Shown here: positions 37,300 through 46,418 of the stretch, piece by piece | Layout: each line of letters begins with the position of its first letter | How positions within the stretch are numbered: the first letter of the stretch is position 1 | Source: Pontibacter harenae | Lineage (GTDB): Bacteria; Bacteroidota; Bacteroidia; Cytophagales; Hymenobacteraceae | Length of the DNA: 64,000 nucleotides | Direction of reading: 5' to 3' | Assembly (NCBI RefSeq): GCF_020907245.1 | Contig: NZ_JAJJWH010000011.1 | Span: 1 to 64,000, forward strand | Notes under the pieces: generated by a model | What the model was told of the DNA's origin: nothing | The model's input: the letters and a program-made list of their open reading frames with translations, nothing else | Database searches by the model: none | Program-made: the position numbers and the translations under genes

Positions 37300-39528
37300 G
37301 TGAGCAAGCATACCATAATCGGAGTAATTGTGCTGATGAGCATTTCCCTGCTGGGCATAGTAGGGCTGCAACTATATTGGATATCTGATGCCATAAAAGT
37401 GAGGCAGGAGCAGTTCGACCGCAGCGTGAATGAAGTACTTTCGAAGGTGGTAGAGAAACTGGAGACCCAAGAAGCTGCCTCGGTGGTAGCCGATAACATG
37501 GCATCGTTACAAAAGAATGCAAGCGATACTTTGTCCGCCACGCTTGTTAAAACTGAAACGAAAACAACAGAGCAACCCAAAGTACAGCACTCAGAAAACC
37601 CTAAACCAGAAGCCACAGCACCCAAACCTGCCAAAGCGCAGGGAACAGGTCACCTACAATCAAAAACAGACTCTGCGGCTGAACCCACAGGAGATAAAGT
37701 GTTATCAAACAAAAGTAAAAAGTTATCTGCTTCGGTTCAGATGCAAAATCTGAGTGCGGTTGCAGGCCAAGGATCCAGCCCTATTATATACATGCACCGA
37801 AGCGGCTCAGGTGTTGAACGAATAAACCTAATACAAAAGGATTCGCTTAAGGCGCTGCAACGTTATCGTGAAGCTCCATCAGGAAGAACTACGATGGTAC
37901 CTGCTGTTATTGCTGGCAAAGGTATAAAAGTAGTGGAGCATGCTAATAGTTTGTTTCCTGATTCCCTTCATCTCGAGCGCAACTTTCCAGATAGTGCCTT
38001 CAGAGCTCTAAGAAGCAGCAAACCCGATATAAACTTTGTAAGAATCCATAATCAACCTATCAGAGTCTCAGTGGATACTTTGAAGTATATGGTTTCTAAG
38101 TTAGATAGCCTAAGTCGCAACATAACCTTCAAGACCACACTTCGCCCTGATGACATCAGTTCTATCTCCGTTAGGATGGACAGTGTGTTTATCTATAAAA
38201 TAGGACAAGAGCCAAAGGTCATTTATGATAGCCATGCAGTACCTTCCCAATCTAAATCAGTTAAGGGTTCGGGTATTACGATAGGTGGAATACGCTTGAA
38301 AGAAGCAGAAAAAGTTGTACAAGCAGCTGTACCCGCTCCAGAAGTAAAAGAAGTTCACACGACCAAACCTGCTAAAAAGAACCAGTTACATCATAATGTC
38401 TCTAACATTTCTAGAATCGAAATAAAGAAAGATAAATTAAATGATGTTGCTCAAAAAATGGTGGTGGAATACTTGGTGAAAGATGTGCCACTTAAAGACC
38501 GTATAAACCTGGATTACCTGCCCTCGCTACTCAAAACAGAGCTGCAGAACCAGGGAATAAACATAAACTTCGGCTATTGGGTAGTTTCTGGTGAAAGCGA
38601 TACCGTAGTGGCTCAGAACACACTGGCTACGCAAGTAGCTCATCTGCCAAAGTACACAGCCAGTCTTTTCCCAAACGACATTTTTGATAAGACGGATCAG
38701 CTTGGTATATACTTCCCTGACAGTAAAACCTATGCCCTAAAATCTCTTTGGGGTATGCTAACACTTTCGGCTCTTTTCACGATGGTTATTGTAGCTACCT
38801 TCGGCACAACCATCCATATTATTTATAAGCAGAAAAAGCTGTCGGAGATGAAGAATGACTTCATCAACAATATGACGCACGAGTTTAAAACACCCATTGC
38901 CACCATTTCGCTTGCCACCGATTCTATTTCAAACCCTAAAGTGTACGAGAACCCCGACAGGATTAAGTACTACACCAACATTATCAGGGAGGAAAACAAG
39001 CGCATGAACGGACAGGTGGAGAACGTGCTGCAAATTGCCTTGCTGGAAAAGAACGAGTTTAAGATGAACCTGCAGCCTGTGGATGTACACCTGCTGATTG
39101 TGAAGGCCATTGAAAGTATAAAACTACAGGTGGAGCAACGTTACGGTCAGATTTGGGTACAATTGGAGGCCCTGGAGCATGAACTGAACTTAGACGAAGT
39201 ACACCTTTACAACGTGATTTGCAACCTGCTGGACAATGCAAACAAGTACTCCCCAACCGAACCCATCATCAGCCTAACAACTAGTAATAAAAACGGAGGT
39301 TTACTTATAGCCGTGGAAGACAAAGGTATTGGTATGAGTAAAGATGCACAGCAGCGTGTGTTCGAAAAATTTTACCGTGTACCGACAGGAAATCTGCATA
39401 ATGTAAAAGGCTTTGGTTTGGGTTTAAGCTATGTTAAAGCTATTGTGCAGGCACATCACGGTGATATAAAGCTGAAGAGCGAGCCAGGCAAAGGCAGCCG
39501 CTTTGAGGTTTTCTTGCCCCTGAGTTAA
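37300..39528 (+). CDS. Membrane sensor histidine kinase with a very large periplasmic domain
   Basis: 742 residues from a GTG start, which is needed to include the full first membrane helix (about 5-28). The periplasmic part runs to about residue 482 and is not a family I recognise. It is rich in Ser, Asp and Lys, with a low-complexity Lys/Pro/Ala stretch near 75-130. TM2 is about 484-507. NMTHEFKTPIA carries the phospho-acceptor His527. The HATPase domain has NLLDNANKY, EDKGIGM and GFGLGLSYVK. The OmpR-type regulator follows after 118 bp. Domain order is that of BaeS/PhoR-like kinases, but the sensor is several times larger than usual. Confidence 0.88.
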   Translation: MSKHTIIGVIVLMSISLLGIVGLQLYWISDAIKVRQEQFDRSVNEVLSKVVEKLETQEAASVVADNMASLQKNASDTLSATLVKTETKTTEQPKVQHSENPKPEATAPKPAKAQGTGHLQSKTDSAAEPTGDKVLSNKSKKLSASVQMQNLSAVAGQGSSPIIYMHRSGSGVERINLIQKDSLKALQRYREAPSGRTTMVPAVIAGKGIKVVEHANSLFPDSLHLERNFPDSAFRALRSSKPDINFVRIHNQPIRVSVDTLKYMVSKLDSLSRNITFKTTLRPDDISSISVRMDSVFIYKIGQEPKVIYDSHAVPSQSKSVKGSGITIGGIRLKEAEKVVQAAVPAPEVKEVHTTKPAKKNQLHHNVSNISRIEIKKDKLNDVAQKMVVEYLVKDVPLKDRINLDYLPSLLKTELQNQGININFGYWVVSGESDTVVAQNTLATQVAHLPKYTASLFPNDIFDKTDQLGIYFPDSKTYALKSLWGMLTLSALFTMVIVATFGTTIHIIYKQKKLSEMKNDFINNMTHEFKTPIATISLATDSISNPKVYENPDRIKYYTNIIREENKRMNGQVENVLQIALLEKNEFKMNLQPVDVHLLIVKAIESIKLQVEQRYGQIWVQLEALEHELNLDEVHLYNVICNLLDNANKYSPTEPIISLTTSNKNGGLLIAVEDKGIGMSKDAQQRVFEKFYRVPTGNLHNVKGFGLGLSYVKAIVQAHHGDIKLKSEPGKGSRFEVFLPLS

Positions 39529-39646
39529 AGTTTGAATAACTGACTTTTGAATAATTGAATTGGATGCTTATGCAACAGTTGAAGCGGCCATAGTATAAGC
39601 CTTCCATTCATAATTCGTAATAAATAATTCATAATTGCATAAAGCT

Positions 39647-40360
39647 ATGTCCGAAAAGGTGTTGAACATATTGCTAGCTGAAGACGATCCGAACTTTGGA
39701 ATTGTACTAAAGGACTACCTGGAGCTGCACGACTATAACGTCACGCTCTGCAAAGATGGATGCCTGGCTATTACAGCTTTTCGGAAAGGTGAATTTGACC
39801 TATGCATTTTGGATGTGATGATGCCAAAGAAAGACGGCTTTACACTTGCACGGGAGATAAAGAAACTAAAGCCAGAGGCACCGCTAATTTTTCTAACAGC
39901 CAAAAGTATGAAAGACGATATGTTGGAAGGCTTTAAAATTGGTGCCGATGATTATATTACCAAACCCTTTGATTCGGAAGTACTCTTGTACAAAATAAAA
40001 GCAGTCCTGAATCGTAAAGGAGGTCAAACGCTGGAAAAAGCAGTTCCTGCAGAGTATACTATAGGCCGCTATCGTTTTCTGCACAAGCTCCGTCAGTTGC
40101 ACCACAACGGCATAGAACAGAGGCTTTCACCAAAAGAGTCTGAGTTACTGCTTATGCTTTGCCAGCACCTAAACGACGTGTTGCCTCGCGAAATAGCGCT
40201 ACAGCGCATCTGGCACGAAGACAACTATTTTACAGCCCGCAGTATGGATGTCTATATCGCCAAACTCAGAAAATATTTAAAAGAAGACCCTAGTGTAGAA
40301 ATAATCAACATACATGGGCAAGGGTATAGGTTGTGTATACAGAACGGCGTGATGCTTTAG
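39647..40360 (+). CDS. OmpR/PhoB-family response regulator
   Basis: 237 residues from ATG 39647. A TTG 12 bp upstream is in frame but less likely. The receiver domain has the acidic pair EDDP near residues 12-15, phospho-acceptor Asp56 in ILDVMMPKKDG, FLTAK and KPFDSEVL. The winged-helix DNA-binding domain (about 140-235) has LSPKESELL, ALQRIWHEDNYFTARSMDVYIAKLRK and HGQGYRL. It works with the upstream kinase and is the natural candidate to bind the GTTAA array at 37083-37262. Confidence 0.93.
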   Translation: MSEKVLNILLAEDDPNFGIVLKDYLELHDYNVTLCKDGCLAITAFRKGEFDLCILDVMMPKKDGFTLAREIKKLKPEAPLIFLTAKSMKDDMLEGFKIGADDYITKPFDSEVLLYKIKAVLNRKGGQTLEKAVPAEYTIGRYRFLHKLRQLHHNGIEQRLSPKESELLLMLCQHLNDVLPREIALQRIWHEDNYFTARSMDVYIAKLRKYLKEDPSVEIINIHGQGYRLCIQNGVML

Positions 40361-40486
40361 TTTACCTTTTAGCCTGCTTACCACCAAACGGCACAGTAGC
40401 GCCTCCAATCTTTAACAGCAAAATAACAGGCCATTGCAACAGCAACGGCCCATTATTCACCATAAATACAAATCACTTAATTTTAT

Positions 40487-41164
40487 TTAGAAGGAAAAGC
40501 CCACAGAGGCTTTCGCTACACGGTTATAGCTTTTAAAACTTCCGTTCTCATCAATTGGGTTCAGGCCATAATCATAGCCAGCGCTCAGATTTATGCCGTT
40601 AGCAAATCGATAGCCTACACCACCAGCCACAGCTACATCTAGTTCTCTGAAGCCGCTCTTCATGTCCCACTCGGTATTGACAGCATTAAAACCAAAAGCT
40701 CCTGCCTGTACCTGCACTTTATTTGAAACCAAGTAAGACAACTGCGGTCCACCGAAAATGTGGAAACCTTCGCCTACAAACACTTTTGCCATTACTGGTA
40801 AATCAATGTACTCGGCTTTATTTGTGATAGTTGCATTGGCGTTCAGCAGATCCAGACGCTCAATAGGCAAAGTACCTACCAAGCGTGTACCCTTCTGTGA
40901 ATAGATTAAGCCTGGCTCTATCTCAAAACCTTTAGCTACAGGTATGCTCACCACACCACCCACATGAAAGCCTTCTCGCATCTTTCTGTTCAGGTTTCCA
41001 TCGGCTAAATCAAGCAACCCCTGTGCACTCTCCACCGTTTCGCCTTGCCATTCTGCCATATTTAAGCCCGCCTTCATTCCAAAACGAACTGGTTGTTGCT
41101 GTGCATTTACTTTTGTGGCTATAAAGCCAAGTACTACAGCTATAAGTAAAAATATTCTTTTCAT
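40487..41164 (-). CDS. Outer-membrane beta-barrel (PorT/OmpW-like) protein
   Basis: 225 residues. Signal peptide 1-21 (ending VNAQ). The mature part is a series of amphipathic strands (RFGMKAGLN, GFHVGGVVSIP, FEIEPGLIYSQKG, LSYLVSNKV, LDVAVAGGVGYRF, INLSAGYDYGLNP) and ends with an aromatic residue (VGFSF), as expected for the beta-barrel signal. It belongs to the outer membrane beta-barrel family common in Bacteroidota. Specific role unknown. Confidence 0.85.
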   Translation of the reverse strand: MKRIFLLIAVVLGFIATKVNAQQQPVRFGMKAGLNMAEWQGETVESAQGLLDLADGNLNRKMREGFHVGGVVSIPVAKGFEIEPGLIYSQKGTRLVGTLPIERLDLLNANATITNKAEYIDLPVMAKVFVGEGFHIFGGPQLSYLVSNKVQVQAGAFGFNAVNTEWDMKSGFRELDVAVAGGVGYRFANGINLSAGYDYGLNPIDENGSFKSYNRVAKASVGFSF

Positions 41165-41406
41165 GATTTCTTCAGTTTAATAATTCAACTCTTCGTCCAT
41201 AAGCCGCGCTGCTCAAGTTCAGTTTTGAGAAAACTGTGCCAAAAAGTACAGGCCACATACATATCTATGCTACAAAAACATAACACATTGATTATAAGCC
41301 AAATAATTAATTAAAGAATCATAACTATATTTTAGCTTAAAGAGCGATACTAATTCATAAAGCATATAAGTTCTTGCTTTCTACCTCCTGTTTAGGCTAA
41401 TTCAGC

Positions 41407-41414
41407 TACCTTTG
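41407..41414 (+). promoter_or_regulatory. -7 promoter element (TACCTTTG) for the nucleoid-associated protein gene
   Basis: Exact TAnnTTTG 23 bp before the start codon at 41438, giving a short leader. No TTTG at the normal -33 distance. Confidence 0.4.
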
Positions 41415-41437
41415 CAGCCTGAAATTCTGATTTAGAT

Positions 41438-42487
41438 ATGAAAGACAAATCGCAGGTACGCCTGAAACAACTGGCGGTACATAGGGTAGGAAACAAAGCA
41501 AAAGAAGAAGGTGTGGTAGTGTCGAAAGAGCCAGTTGATCTGCATGACGATTACCTGCGAGACCTGTTGCTGAATTACTTTCTTGCGCCGTTTAAGCAGG
41601 AAGAATTTTTCAGGTTTACCCACACTTCTGATCTGGCGCTAAATGAGCTTTTCGCCTATGCCACGCTAATGTTTAATGAGCCGTCAAGCTTTTTTGAGTA
41701 CTCTGTACACATTCTAAATCACCTCTACGAACAGTCCGACCACCCGAAGGTGAAGAGTGGAGAGTTGTACGTGGTGCACTTTGCAGGCTGTATGATGGAA
41801 GATCAAGAAGTAGATGCTATCGGTATTTTTAAATCAGAGAACAAGGACAACTTCCTTACCTTCCAAGACAGCGACGATGATCTGAACGTAAACTACCACA
41901 CAGGCGTGAATATCAAGAGTGTGGACAAAGGCTGCATGATCTTTAACATTGAGGCAGAAGACGGTTATAGGGTTAAGCTTGTAGACGCCAACAGTACCGA
42001 TGCGCTGTTCTGGAAAGAAGACTTTTTGAACGTAACAGAGCTAAAGGACACTAACTTTAACACGAAGGCAGTTATGAATTTGTGCAAAGACTACTCCGAG
42101 GAAGTTTTTGCACAAAGTGAAAGCAAGAAAGCGCAAGTGGATTTTATCTCAAGGTCTGTAGACTATTTCTCTAAAAGCGAAACCTTTGATCTGGAAGAAT
42201 TCACCAGCAGCGTAATTGACGAGCCTGAATCTGCGGAGCGGTTTAAGAATTACACGCAGTCTTACGCAGAGAAAAGAGGTTTTGATCATTTTGATGATTT
42301 TGAAATCAACAAAAACACCGTGCGCAACATGAAGCGCAAGTTCCGTAACTTTATAAAGCTGGATACCCAGATAGAGATTAAGTTCAGCGGCTACAATCCT
42401 GAGCAAAGCGAGCAGTACGTGGAGCGGGGTTTTGATCAGGAACGCGGTATGCACTTTTATAAAGTGTACTTCTACAACGAATCTTAA
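41438..42487 (+). CDS. Nucleoid-associated protein (NA37/YejK family)
   Basis: 349 residues, the usual length for the 37-kDa nucleoid-associated family. Recognised by overall pattern: an N-terminal VHRVGNKAKEEGVVVSKEP, a LHDDYLRDLLLNYFLAPF-type segment, the SGELYVVHF core, DAIGIFKSENKDNF, and a C-terminal basic alpha-helical part ending in an IKLDTQIEIKFSGY strand. It is cytoplasmic and associated with DNA; the precise role of the family is unclear. It stands alone, with its own promoter. Confidence 0.82.
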   Translation: MKDKSQVRLKQLAVHRVGNKAKEEGVVVSKEPVDLHDDYLRDLLLNYFLAPFKQEEFFRFTHTSDLALNELFAYATLMFNEPSSFFEYSVHILNHLYEQSDHPKVKSGELYVVHFAGCMMEDQEVDAIGIFKSENKDNFLTFQDSDDDLNVNYHTGVNIKSVDKGCMIFNIEAEDGYRVKLVDANSTDALFWKEDFLNVTELKDTNFNTKAVMNLCKDYSEEVFAQSESKKAQVDFISRSVDYFSKSETFDLEEFTSSVIDEPESAERFKNYTQSYAEKRGFDHFDDFEINKNTVRNMKRKFRNFIKLDTQIEIKFSGYNPEQSEQYVERGFDQERGMHFYKVYFYNES

Positions 42488-42593
42488 GGAACAAACACGG
42501 AAACTATAGCGCTAACCGCTTTGTTTCGCTTGAAGCTCTAAAACAGGAACAGTTTTTGAATAAGGGAGAAAGAACCTTTTACCAATCCAGAAA

Positions 42594-43028
42594 ATGAAAA
42601 ACATTGTAGTAGCCTTACTTTTGATAGTTGCCACAGCATCTGCTACGTTTGCTCAAAATACTGCGCCGCGAACAGCAGCAGCACAAAAAGCACCTAAGAC
42701 TATTGACCAGCAAGCCGATGAGATAACAGCAGGCATGGCCAAAAACCTTGCACTGACGCCAGCACAGGTAAAAAAGGTTCGGGAAATTAATGTCTTCGGC
42801 CTAAAAGGTGTGGCAGAGGCTCGTGTGCTTTACAAAGGCGAACCTCGTAAAATTGCCGAACAGGTAGACCTCATCAGCCAAACAAGATTATCAAAATTAA
42901 AAGACGTGCTTTCTCCGCTGCAGTTTGCTAAATATCAGCAGCGCCGTGAGGAGAAAATGGGAGTGCCGCAGCAGATGCAGGGTAACCCCAGCAGGCAAGA
43001 ACAGAACGCCCAATACTATAGCAACTAA
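42594..43028 (+). CDS. Small secreted protein with an LTxxQ-type motif
   Basis: 144 residues. Signal peptide 1-20 (ending TFAQ), Ala/Gln-rich spacer, then a helical region with LALTPAQVKKV, a conserved-looking LSKLKDVLSPLQFAKYQQRREE helix and a Gln/Asn-rich tail. The LTPxQ helix pattern recalls Spy/CpxP-like periplasmic proteins, but similarity is only at motif level. Followed 7 bp later by a strong terminator, so it is monocistronic or the last gene after the nucleoid protein. Confidence 0.7.
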   Translation: MKNIVVALLLIVATASATFAQNTAPRTAAAQKAPKTIDQQADEITAGMAKNLALTPAQVKKVREINVFGLKGVAEARVLYKGEPRKIAEQVDLISQTRLSKLKDVLSPLQFAKYQQRREEKMGVPQQMQGNPSRQEQNAQYYSN

Positions 43029-43035
43029 TTATGAG

Positions 43036-43065
43036 AAGCATGGCCACCAAAGCCATGCTTTTTTA
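43036..43065. terminator. Intrinsic terminator
   Basis: 9-bp stem AAGCATGGC / GCCATGCTT, 7-nt loop, followed by TTTT. It overlaps the last bases of the convergent hydroxylase gene (stop at 43063). Confidence 0.85.
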
Positions 43066-44022
43066 TTTACTCTCTCCCAAAACCCCGCTTGTGCTTAGTT
43101 GCTCCAGGCCAACCAACTCCCTCTCTTCTAGCATTACCTCCTGTTGTTGGCTTTGTCTCTGGTGTTCGGTAACTAAGGCTCCAGGTGGCTTGTAAAGTAT
43201 CAGGAAAACCTCTTTCAAAGATTTTGCATGCTTTATATCCTGCCATATATCCATCCACTCATGAAATACCAGGTATACAGGGTTTAGGGAACGCACAGGC
43301 TTGGTTATACCATAAATTGGCTTCTCCACTTCAGGCTCGAAAGTATTGAACATACGATCCCAGATAATAAAGGTAGAACCATAGTTCTTGTCTATGTATT
43401 TAGGATTAGACCCATGGTGCACGCGGTGGTGCGACGGTGTTACAAAAAAATATTCGATTGAGGCTGGTAACTTCTTTATGAGTTCCGTGTGCACGTAAAA
43501 CTGGTAAAGCACCGCCACTTGATGGCATATAAAAAAAGTAAACGGATCTATACCCAGCAGCGGCACAGGCAGGAAAAACACAAACTTTATGTGTTGCGTC
43601 CAGCTAGTACGGAAAGACACGGTAAAGTTCATATTTTCTGAGGAATGGTGCGTGACGTGTGTCGCCCACCAAAAACGCTGCTCGTGTGCCACGCGATGTG
43701 CCCAATAGCGGCAAAAGTCCACAGCAAAAAAGCATAGAATGTAGCCCCACCAGGCTCTGGGCACTGCCCATGGCACCATATTGTAAATAACCATGGCAAT
43801 ACCAAACAGCCATATCTTTAGCAAAGCTCCTAATACAGTGTTAACTGCCCCAATGGTCAGGGCCGAAAAGAACTCTTTCTTAGAGTAGCTGCCCTTCTTA
43901 TGGTATACATCCAAAAGCCATTCCACCACCACCGACAGCGCTATGAGAGGCATCGCATAGTGCATAATGGTAAGGTCGTTAAGCCCCTCCAACTGCTCAA
44001 AAGTGAGCATTTCTTTTCCCAT
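43063..44022 (-). CDS. Sterol desaturase/fatty acid hydroxylase family protein
   Basis: 319 residues from ATG 44022, which follows an AAAGG ribosome site. A start 63 bp upstream (44085) is open but would add an odd N-terminus and come within 5 bp of a palindrome. Four to five membrane helices carry the di-iron histidine clusters of the family: HRVAHE, THVTHHSSE and HRVHHG. These enzymes hydroxylate or desaturate lipids at the membrane face. The arrangement is close to the alkylglycerol-monooxygenase-like branch. Substrate unknown. Confidence 0.88.
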   Translation of the reverse strand: MGKEMLTFEQLEGLNDLTIMHYAMPLIALSVVVEWLLDVYHKKGSYSKKEFFSALTIGAVNTVLGALLKIWLFGIAMVIYNMVPWAVPRAWWGYILCFFAVDFCRYWAHRVAHEQRFWWATHVTHHSSENMNFTVSFRTSWTQHIKFVFFLPVPLLGIDPFTFFICHQVAVLYQFYVHTELIKKLPASIEYFFVTPSHHRVHHGSNPKYIDKNYGSTFIIWDRMFNTFEPEVEKPIYGITKPVRSLNPVYLVFHEWMDIWQDIKHAKSLKEVFLILYKPPGALVTEHQRQSQQQEVMLEERELVGLEQLSTSGVLGESK

Positions 44023-44089
44023 AGTTTTATACCTTTGCCTATCAGAATGTAAGTATAAGCATATAAGTATCACGACTTTTTGCATCCAT

Positions 44090-44110
44090 CATGTATAAAA
44101 TTTATACATG
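44090..44110. promoter_or_regulatory. 21-bp palindrome, candidate operator
   Basis: CATGTATAAA-A-TTTATACATG is a perfect 10-bp inverted repeat with a 1-bp centre. It lies 67-88 bp upstream of the chosen hydroxylase start and about 170 bp upstream of the plus-strand gene at 44281. Position and symmetry fit a dimeric repressor site overlapping the hydroxylase promoter. Confidence 0.5.
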
Positions 44111-44280
44111 CTAAAAACTGATGCTTTTAAAATTCTAGCTAACTTAATTTGTCTCTATACTTACTTAATTCAACGAATAACATACATTAGAGTTAAACCT
44201 CCTAAAGCCATCAGCACCCCGATAATAGGTAAGATACTGGTTCGTAAGCTGTTGATACAATTATTAAAATATAGTTAAAG

Positions 44281-44472
44281 ATGAACATCAAGAAGAAAGT
44301 AAAAATACAGCTACCTGCGCATGTGACCAGATACGAAGCCCTGGATTTGTTTGTAAAAGCCGCTGAAAAAGAAAAATGGTCTGAGCAGGAAATACAATAT
44401 GTGATAAACGAAGTAGTGGAAGCAGAAAGTAATACGGAAGGGATGGACGCTCTAACATACTATATCTCCTAA
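44281..44472 (+). CDS. Small hypothetical protein
   Basis: 63 residues, start ATG preceded by a GTTAAAG that can act as ribosome site. Charged and helical ([32 protein letters not shown]), no signal peptide, no family recognised. Protein-like composition and a clean gap on both sides support it as real. Confidence 0.6.
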   Translation: MNIKKKVKIQLPAHVTRYEALDLFVKAAEKEKWSEQEIQYVINEVVEAESNTEGMDALTYYIS

Positions 44473-44581
44473 ATATTTATTTAAAGAGGCAACCTTTTGC
44501 TCATTTATGGGATCATCTGGAAAAGCTACAGCAACTATTAAAATACACAAGTTCCTGTGCGGTAATCCTCATTTATAACTG

Positions 44582-45151
44582 ATGATAAAATATGCCTGGG
44601 TAGCTCTCCTGTTAGCTGCCATTTCTCTGACAAGCTGCGACGGCTGCGGCCCTGTTACCTTTACCGAAAAAGAAAGAGCGCTTATTCCTGACCAGAAAAA
44701 AGGCGATACACTCGAGTTTAAAAGTAACAAAGGCGTTACCAGTAAGCTGTACGTGCTTTCGAAAACATTAAATGAGGTAAAGCATAAGCGAATGGGGTCC
44801 CTTATGAAAGGAACATACTGTAATGCCCTTGGTGAAATAATGTACACAGATGTCGTTGGGTTTAGCAAAATCGTGTTTAGTGCACAAGTAACGAAGTCTG
44901 ATACAGAGCCTTATACATCAGGCTTTGGAGGCGCTTTTCTGCTAAACAAGTACGTTCCTGTAAACAATACTGTACTTCATCCGATTTATGTTATAAAAGG
45001 GAAAGCATACCAGAACGTGTACGAAATTGTAGCCGACACAACAGATAACACAGCTCAAGGCAATGTTGTGTATAAAGTTTTTTATGCTCAGGAAGAAGGC
45101 ATTGTTCGCTACGACAACACCAAAGGTGCTTATTGGGAAAGAATAAATTAA
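44582..45151 (+). CDS. Small lipoprotein, first of a tandem pair
   Basis: 189 residues. Lipoprotein signal with LTSCDG lipobox (Cys near 19). The mature part is beta-rich, with a conserved feature shared with the next gene: an N-terminal FT-x-E-E/K-x-A pattern leading to LxxxxKxDTLxF/ITYxSxxG, and a C-terminal Y-x-N-VY-x-x-x-x-D...VxxxKxFYAxExGxVxxxNxxG-x-x-WER. No known family recognised. It probably sits in a membrane facing the periplasm. Confidence 0.75.
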   Translation: MIKYAWVALLLAAISLTSCDGCGPVTFTEKERALIPDQKKGDTLEFKSNKGVTSKLYVLSKTLNEVKHKRMGSLMKGTYCNALGEIMYTDVVGFSKIVFSAQVTKSDTEPYTSGFGGAFLLNKYVPVNNTVLHPIYVIKGKAYQNVYEIVADTTDNTAQGNVVYKVFYAQEEGIVRYDNTKGAYWERIN

Positions 45152-45159
45152 CAACAGAA

Positions 45160-45777
45160 ATGAAAAAGCTTTTATACCTACTTTCTTTGTCTTTCCTAAG
45201 CCTTTTTTTATTAACCAGTTGTGAAAAGGAAGACGAAAGCTGCAGCGGATTATTACCCACTTTCACAGCCGAAGAATTAGCTTGGCTTCCTGGTAAAACA
45301 GAAGAAGATAAAATCACCTACATCAGCAGCACAGGCGAATCAAAAATATATTACGAACTACACAGCGAATTATACACAGCCTACGAAGACGGGAGAATTT
45401 CTGAAATTCCCTGCCCCTCCACTTTAACTATATACCAAGACTATTTCTTAAGCGATAATCCATACTTCCGCTTACCTGCCGACCCTGCGCAAACCAAGCT
45501 GTTTATTCAAATAAAGAAATCGCAAAAGAAGGGCTTTGTTACCTCGTTTTACTGGAAGCAGTTGAACTTACAAAAGCTGTTCTCACAGTTCCCTGAGCAG
45601 CTAAATGAGCTGAAAGTGCGCGGCAACACCTATTCTAATGTGTATGTATACACAAACGATATTTCACATGCCGACGACTTTGAAGGCCCTACCACGCATA
45701 AGCTATACTTTGCAAAAGACTTTGGCTTGGTAAAATGGGAGAACGCAGACGGTGAAGTATGGGAAAGGCAGCAGTAA
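45160..45777 (+). CDS. Small lipoprotein, second of a tandem pair
   Basis: 205 residues from ATG 45160. An in-frame ATG at 45133 lies inside the previous gene and would put extra residues before the signal peptide, so it is rejected. LLTSCEKED lipobox. It shares the C-terminal YSNVYVYTNDI...LYFAKDFGLVKWENADGEVWER pattern with the gene 8 bp upstream, so the two are diverged tandem duplicates in one transcript. The gene ends 13 bp from the convergent HD gene. Confidence 0.78.
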   Translation: MKKLLYLLSLSFLSLFLLTSCEKEDESCSGLLPTFTAEELAWLPGKTEEDKITYISSTGESKIYYELHSELYTAYEDGRISEIPCPSTLTIYQDYFLSDNPYFRLPADPAQTKLFIQIKKSQKKGFVTSFYWKQLNLQKLFSQFPEQLNELKVRGNTYSNVYVYTNDISHADDFEGPTTHKLYFAKDFGLVKWENADGEVWERQQ

Positions 45778-45790
45778 ACTGCCTTTCTAT

Positions 45791-46354
45791 TTATACCTGC
45801 GTATCCTGCTGCGGCATCAGCTGCAACTCTTCCTGGTGCTGTTGCAGCACATGAATGATAAAAGCAATATGCTCCTTCATATCTACCCCAAAAAGCTCTG
45901 CTCCTATCCTTACCTCTTCACGGTCTACGGAGGCGGCAAAACTTTTCTGGCCCAGCTTTTTCAGAACAGATTTCACTTCCAGCCCCTCTAGCCTTTGCGG
46001 CCTTACCTGTGCACAGGCCACTATAAAACCTGTCAGCTCGTCGCAAGCCAGCAGCGCCTTGTCCAGCAAGGTATCATAACTGACGCCCCACTTGGTATAA
46101 TGCGCTGATATAGCATGGGCTATTTTCTCCTCGCCTTTTTCCCGCAGTAGCTTCACAATCACATTAGGGTGCTGTTCGGGGTAGGCTTCGTAATCAGCAT
46201 CGTGCAGTAGGCCTGTAACAGCCCATTCTTCGGCGCTTTCTCCTAGTTTGTTGGCATAAGCTTCCATTACCAGCTCCACGGTTCGGGCATGGCGCAACAG
46301 GCTCGCGCCGTTGGTCATTTGCTCCAGTATAGTATTTGCTTCTTCTTTTGTCAT
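45791..46354 (-). CDS. HD-domain phosphohydrolase-like protein
   Basis: 187 residues. HD-fold metal ligands: RHARTVEL (first His), GLLHDADYEAYPEQHP (His-Asp pair), HAISAHYTKWG (following His) and an ACDELTGF Asp. The layout matches the small HDIG-type hydrolases annotated in many bacteria, acting on nucleotides or similar phosphoesters. Cytoplasmic. The substrate cannot be deduced. Confidence 0.85.
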   Translation of the reverse strand: MTKEEANTILEQMTNGASLLRHARTVELVMEAYANKLGESAEEWAVTGLLHDADYEAYPEQHPNVIVKLLREKGEEKIAHAISAHYTKWGVSYDTLLDKALLACDELTGFIVACAQVRPQRLEGLEVKSVLKKLGQKSFAASVDREEVRIGAELFGVDMKEHIAFIIHVLQQHQEELQLMPQQDTQV

Positions 46355-46418
46355 AGCTAATGGCTTTTTAACAAAGTAAGCAAAATCTACTGAGAGCTAA
46401 AAAGGCTGTTAACTGGAT

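Noticed and set aside
39606..39636. Two copies of ATTCATAATT, 21 bp apart, before the OmpR-type regulator
   Set aside because: Low-complexity AT-rich spacer sequence. The distance equals two helical turns, but no other evidence of a site.
40422..40457. Imperfect hairpin AATAACAGGCC / GGCCCATTATT
   Set aside because: Two internal mismatches and no T-tract, so too weak to call a terminator.
44165..44260. Minus-strand peptide ending in a hydrophobic segment (ILPIIGVLMALGGLTLMYVIR)
   Set aside because: Looks like a small membrane peptide but has no start codon between the preceding in-frame TAA and the hydrophobic part, except an internal GTG/ATG. Could be a remnant. Not enough to call a gene.
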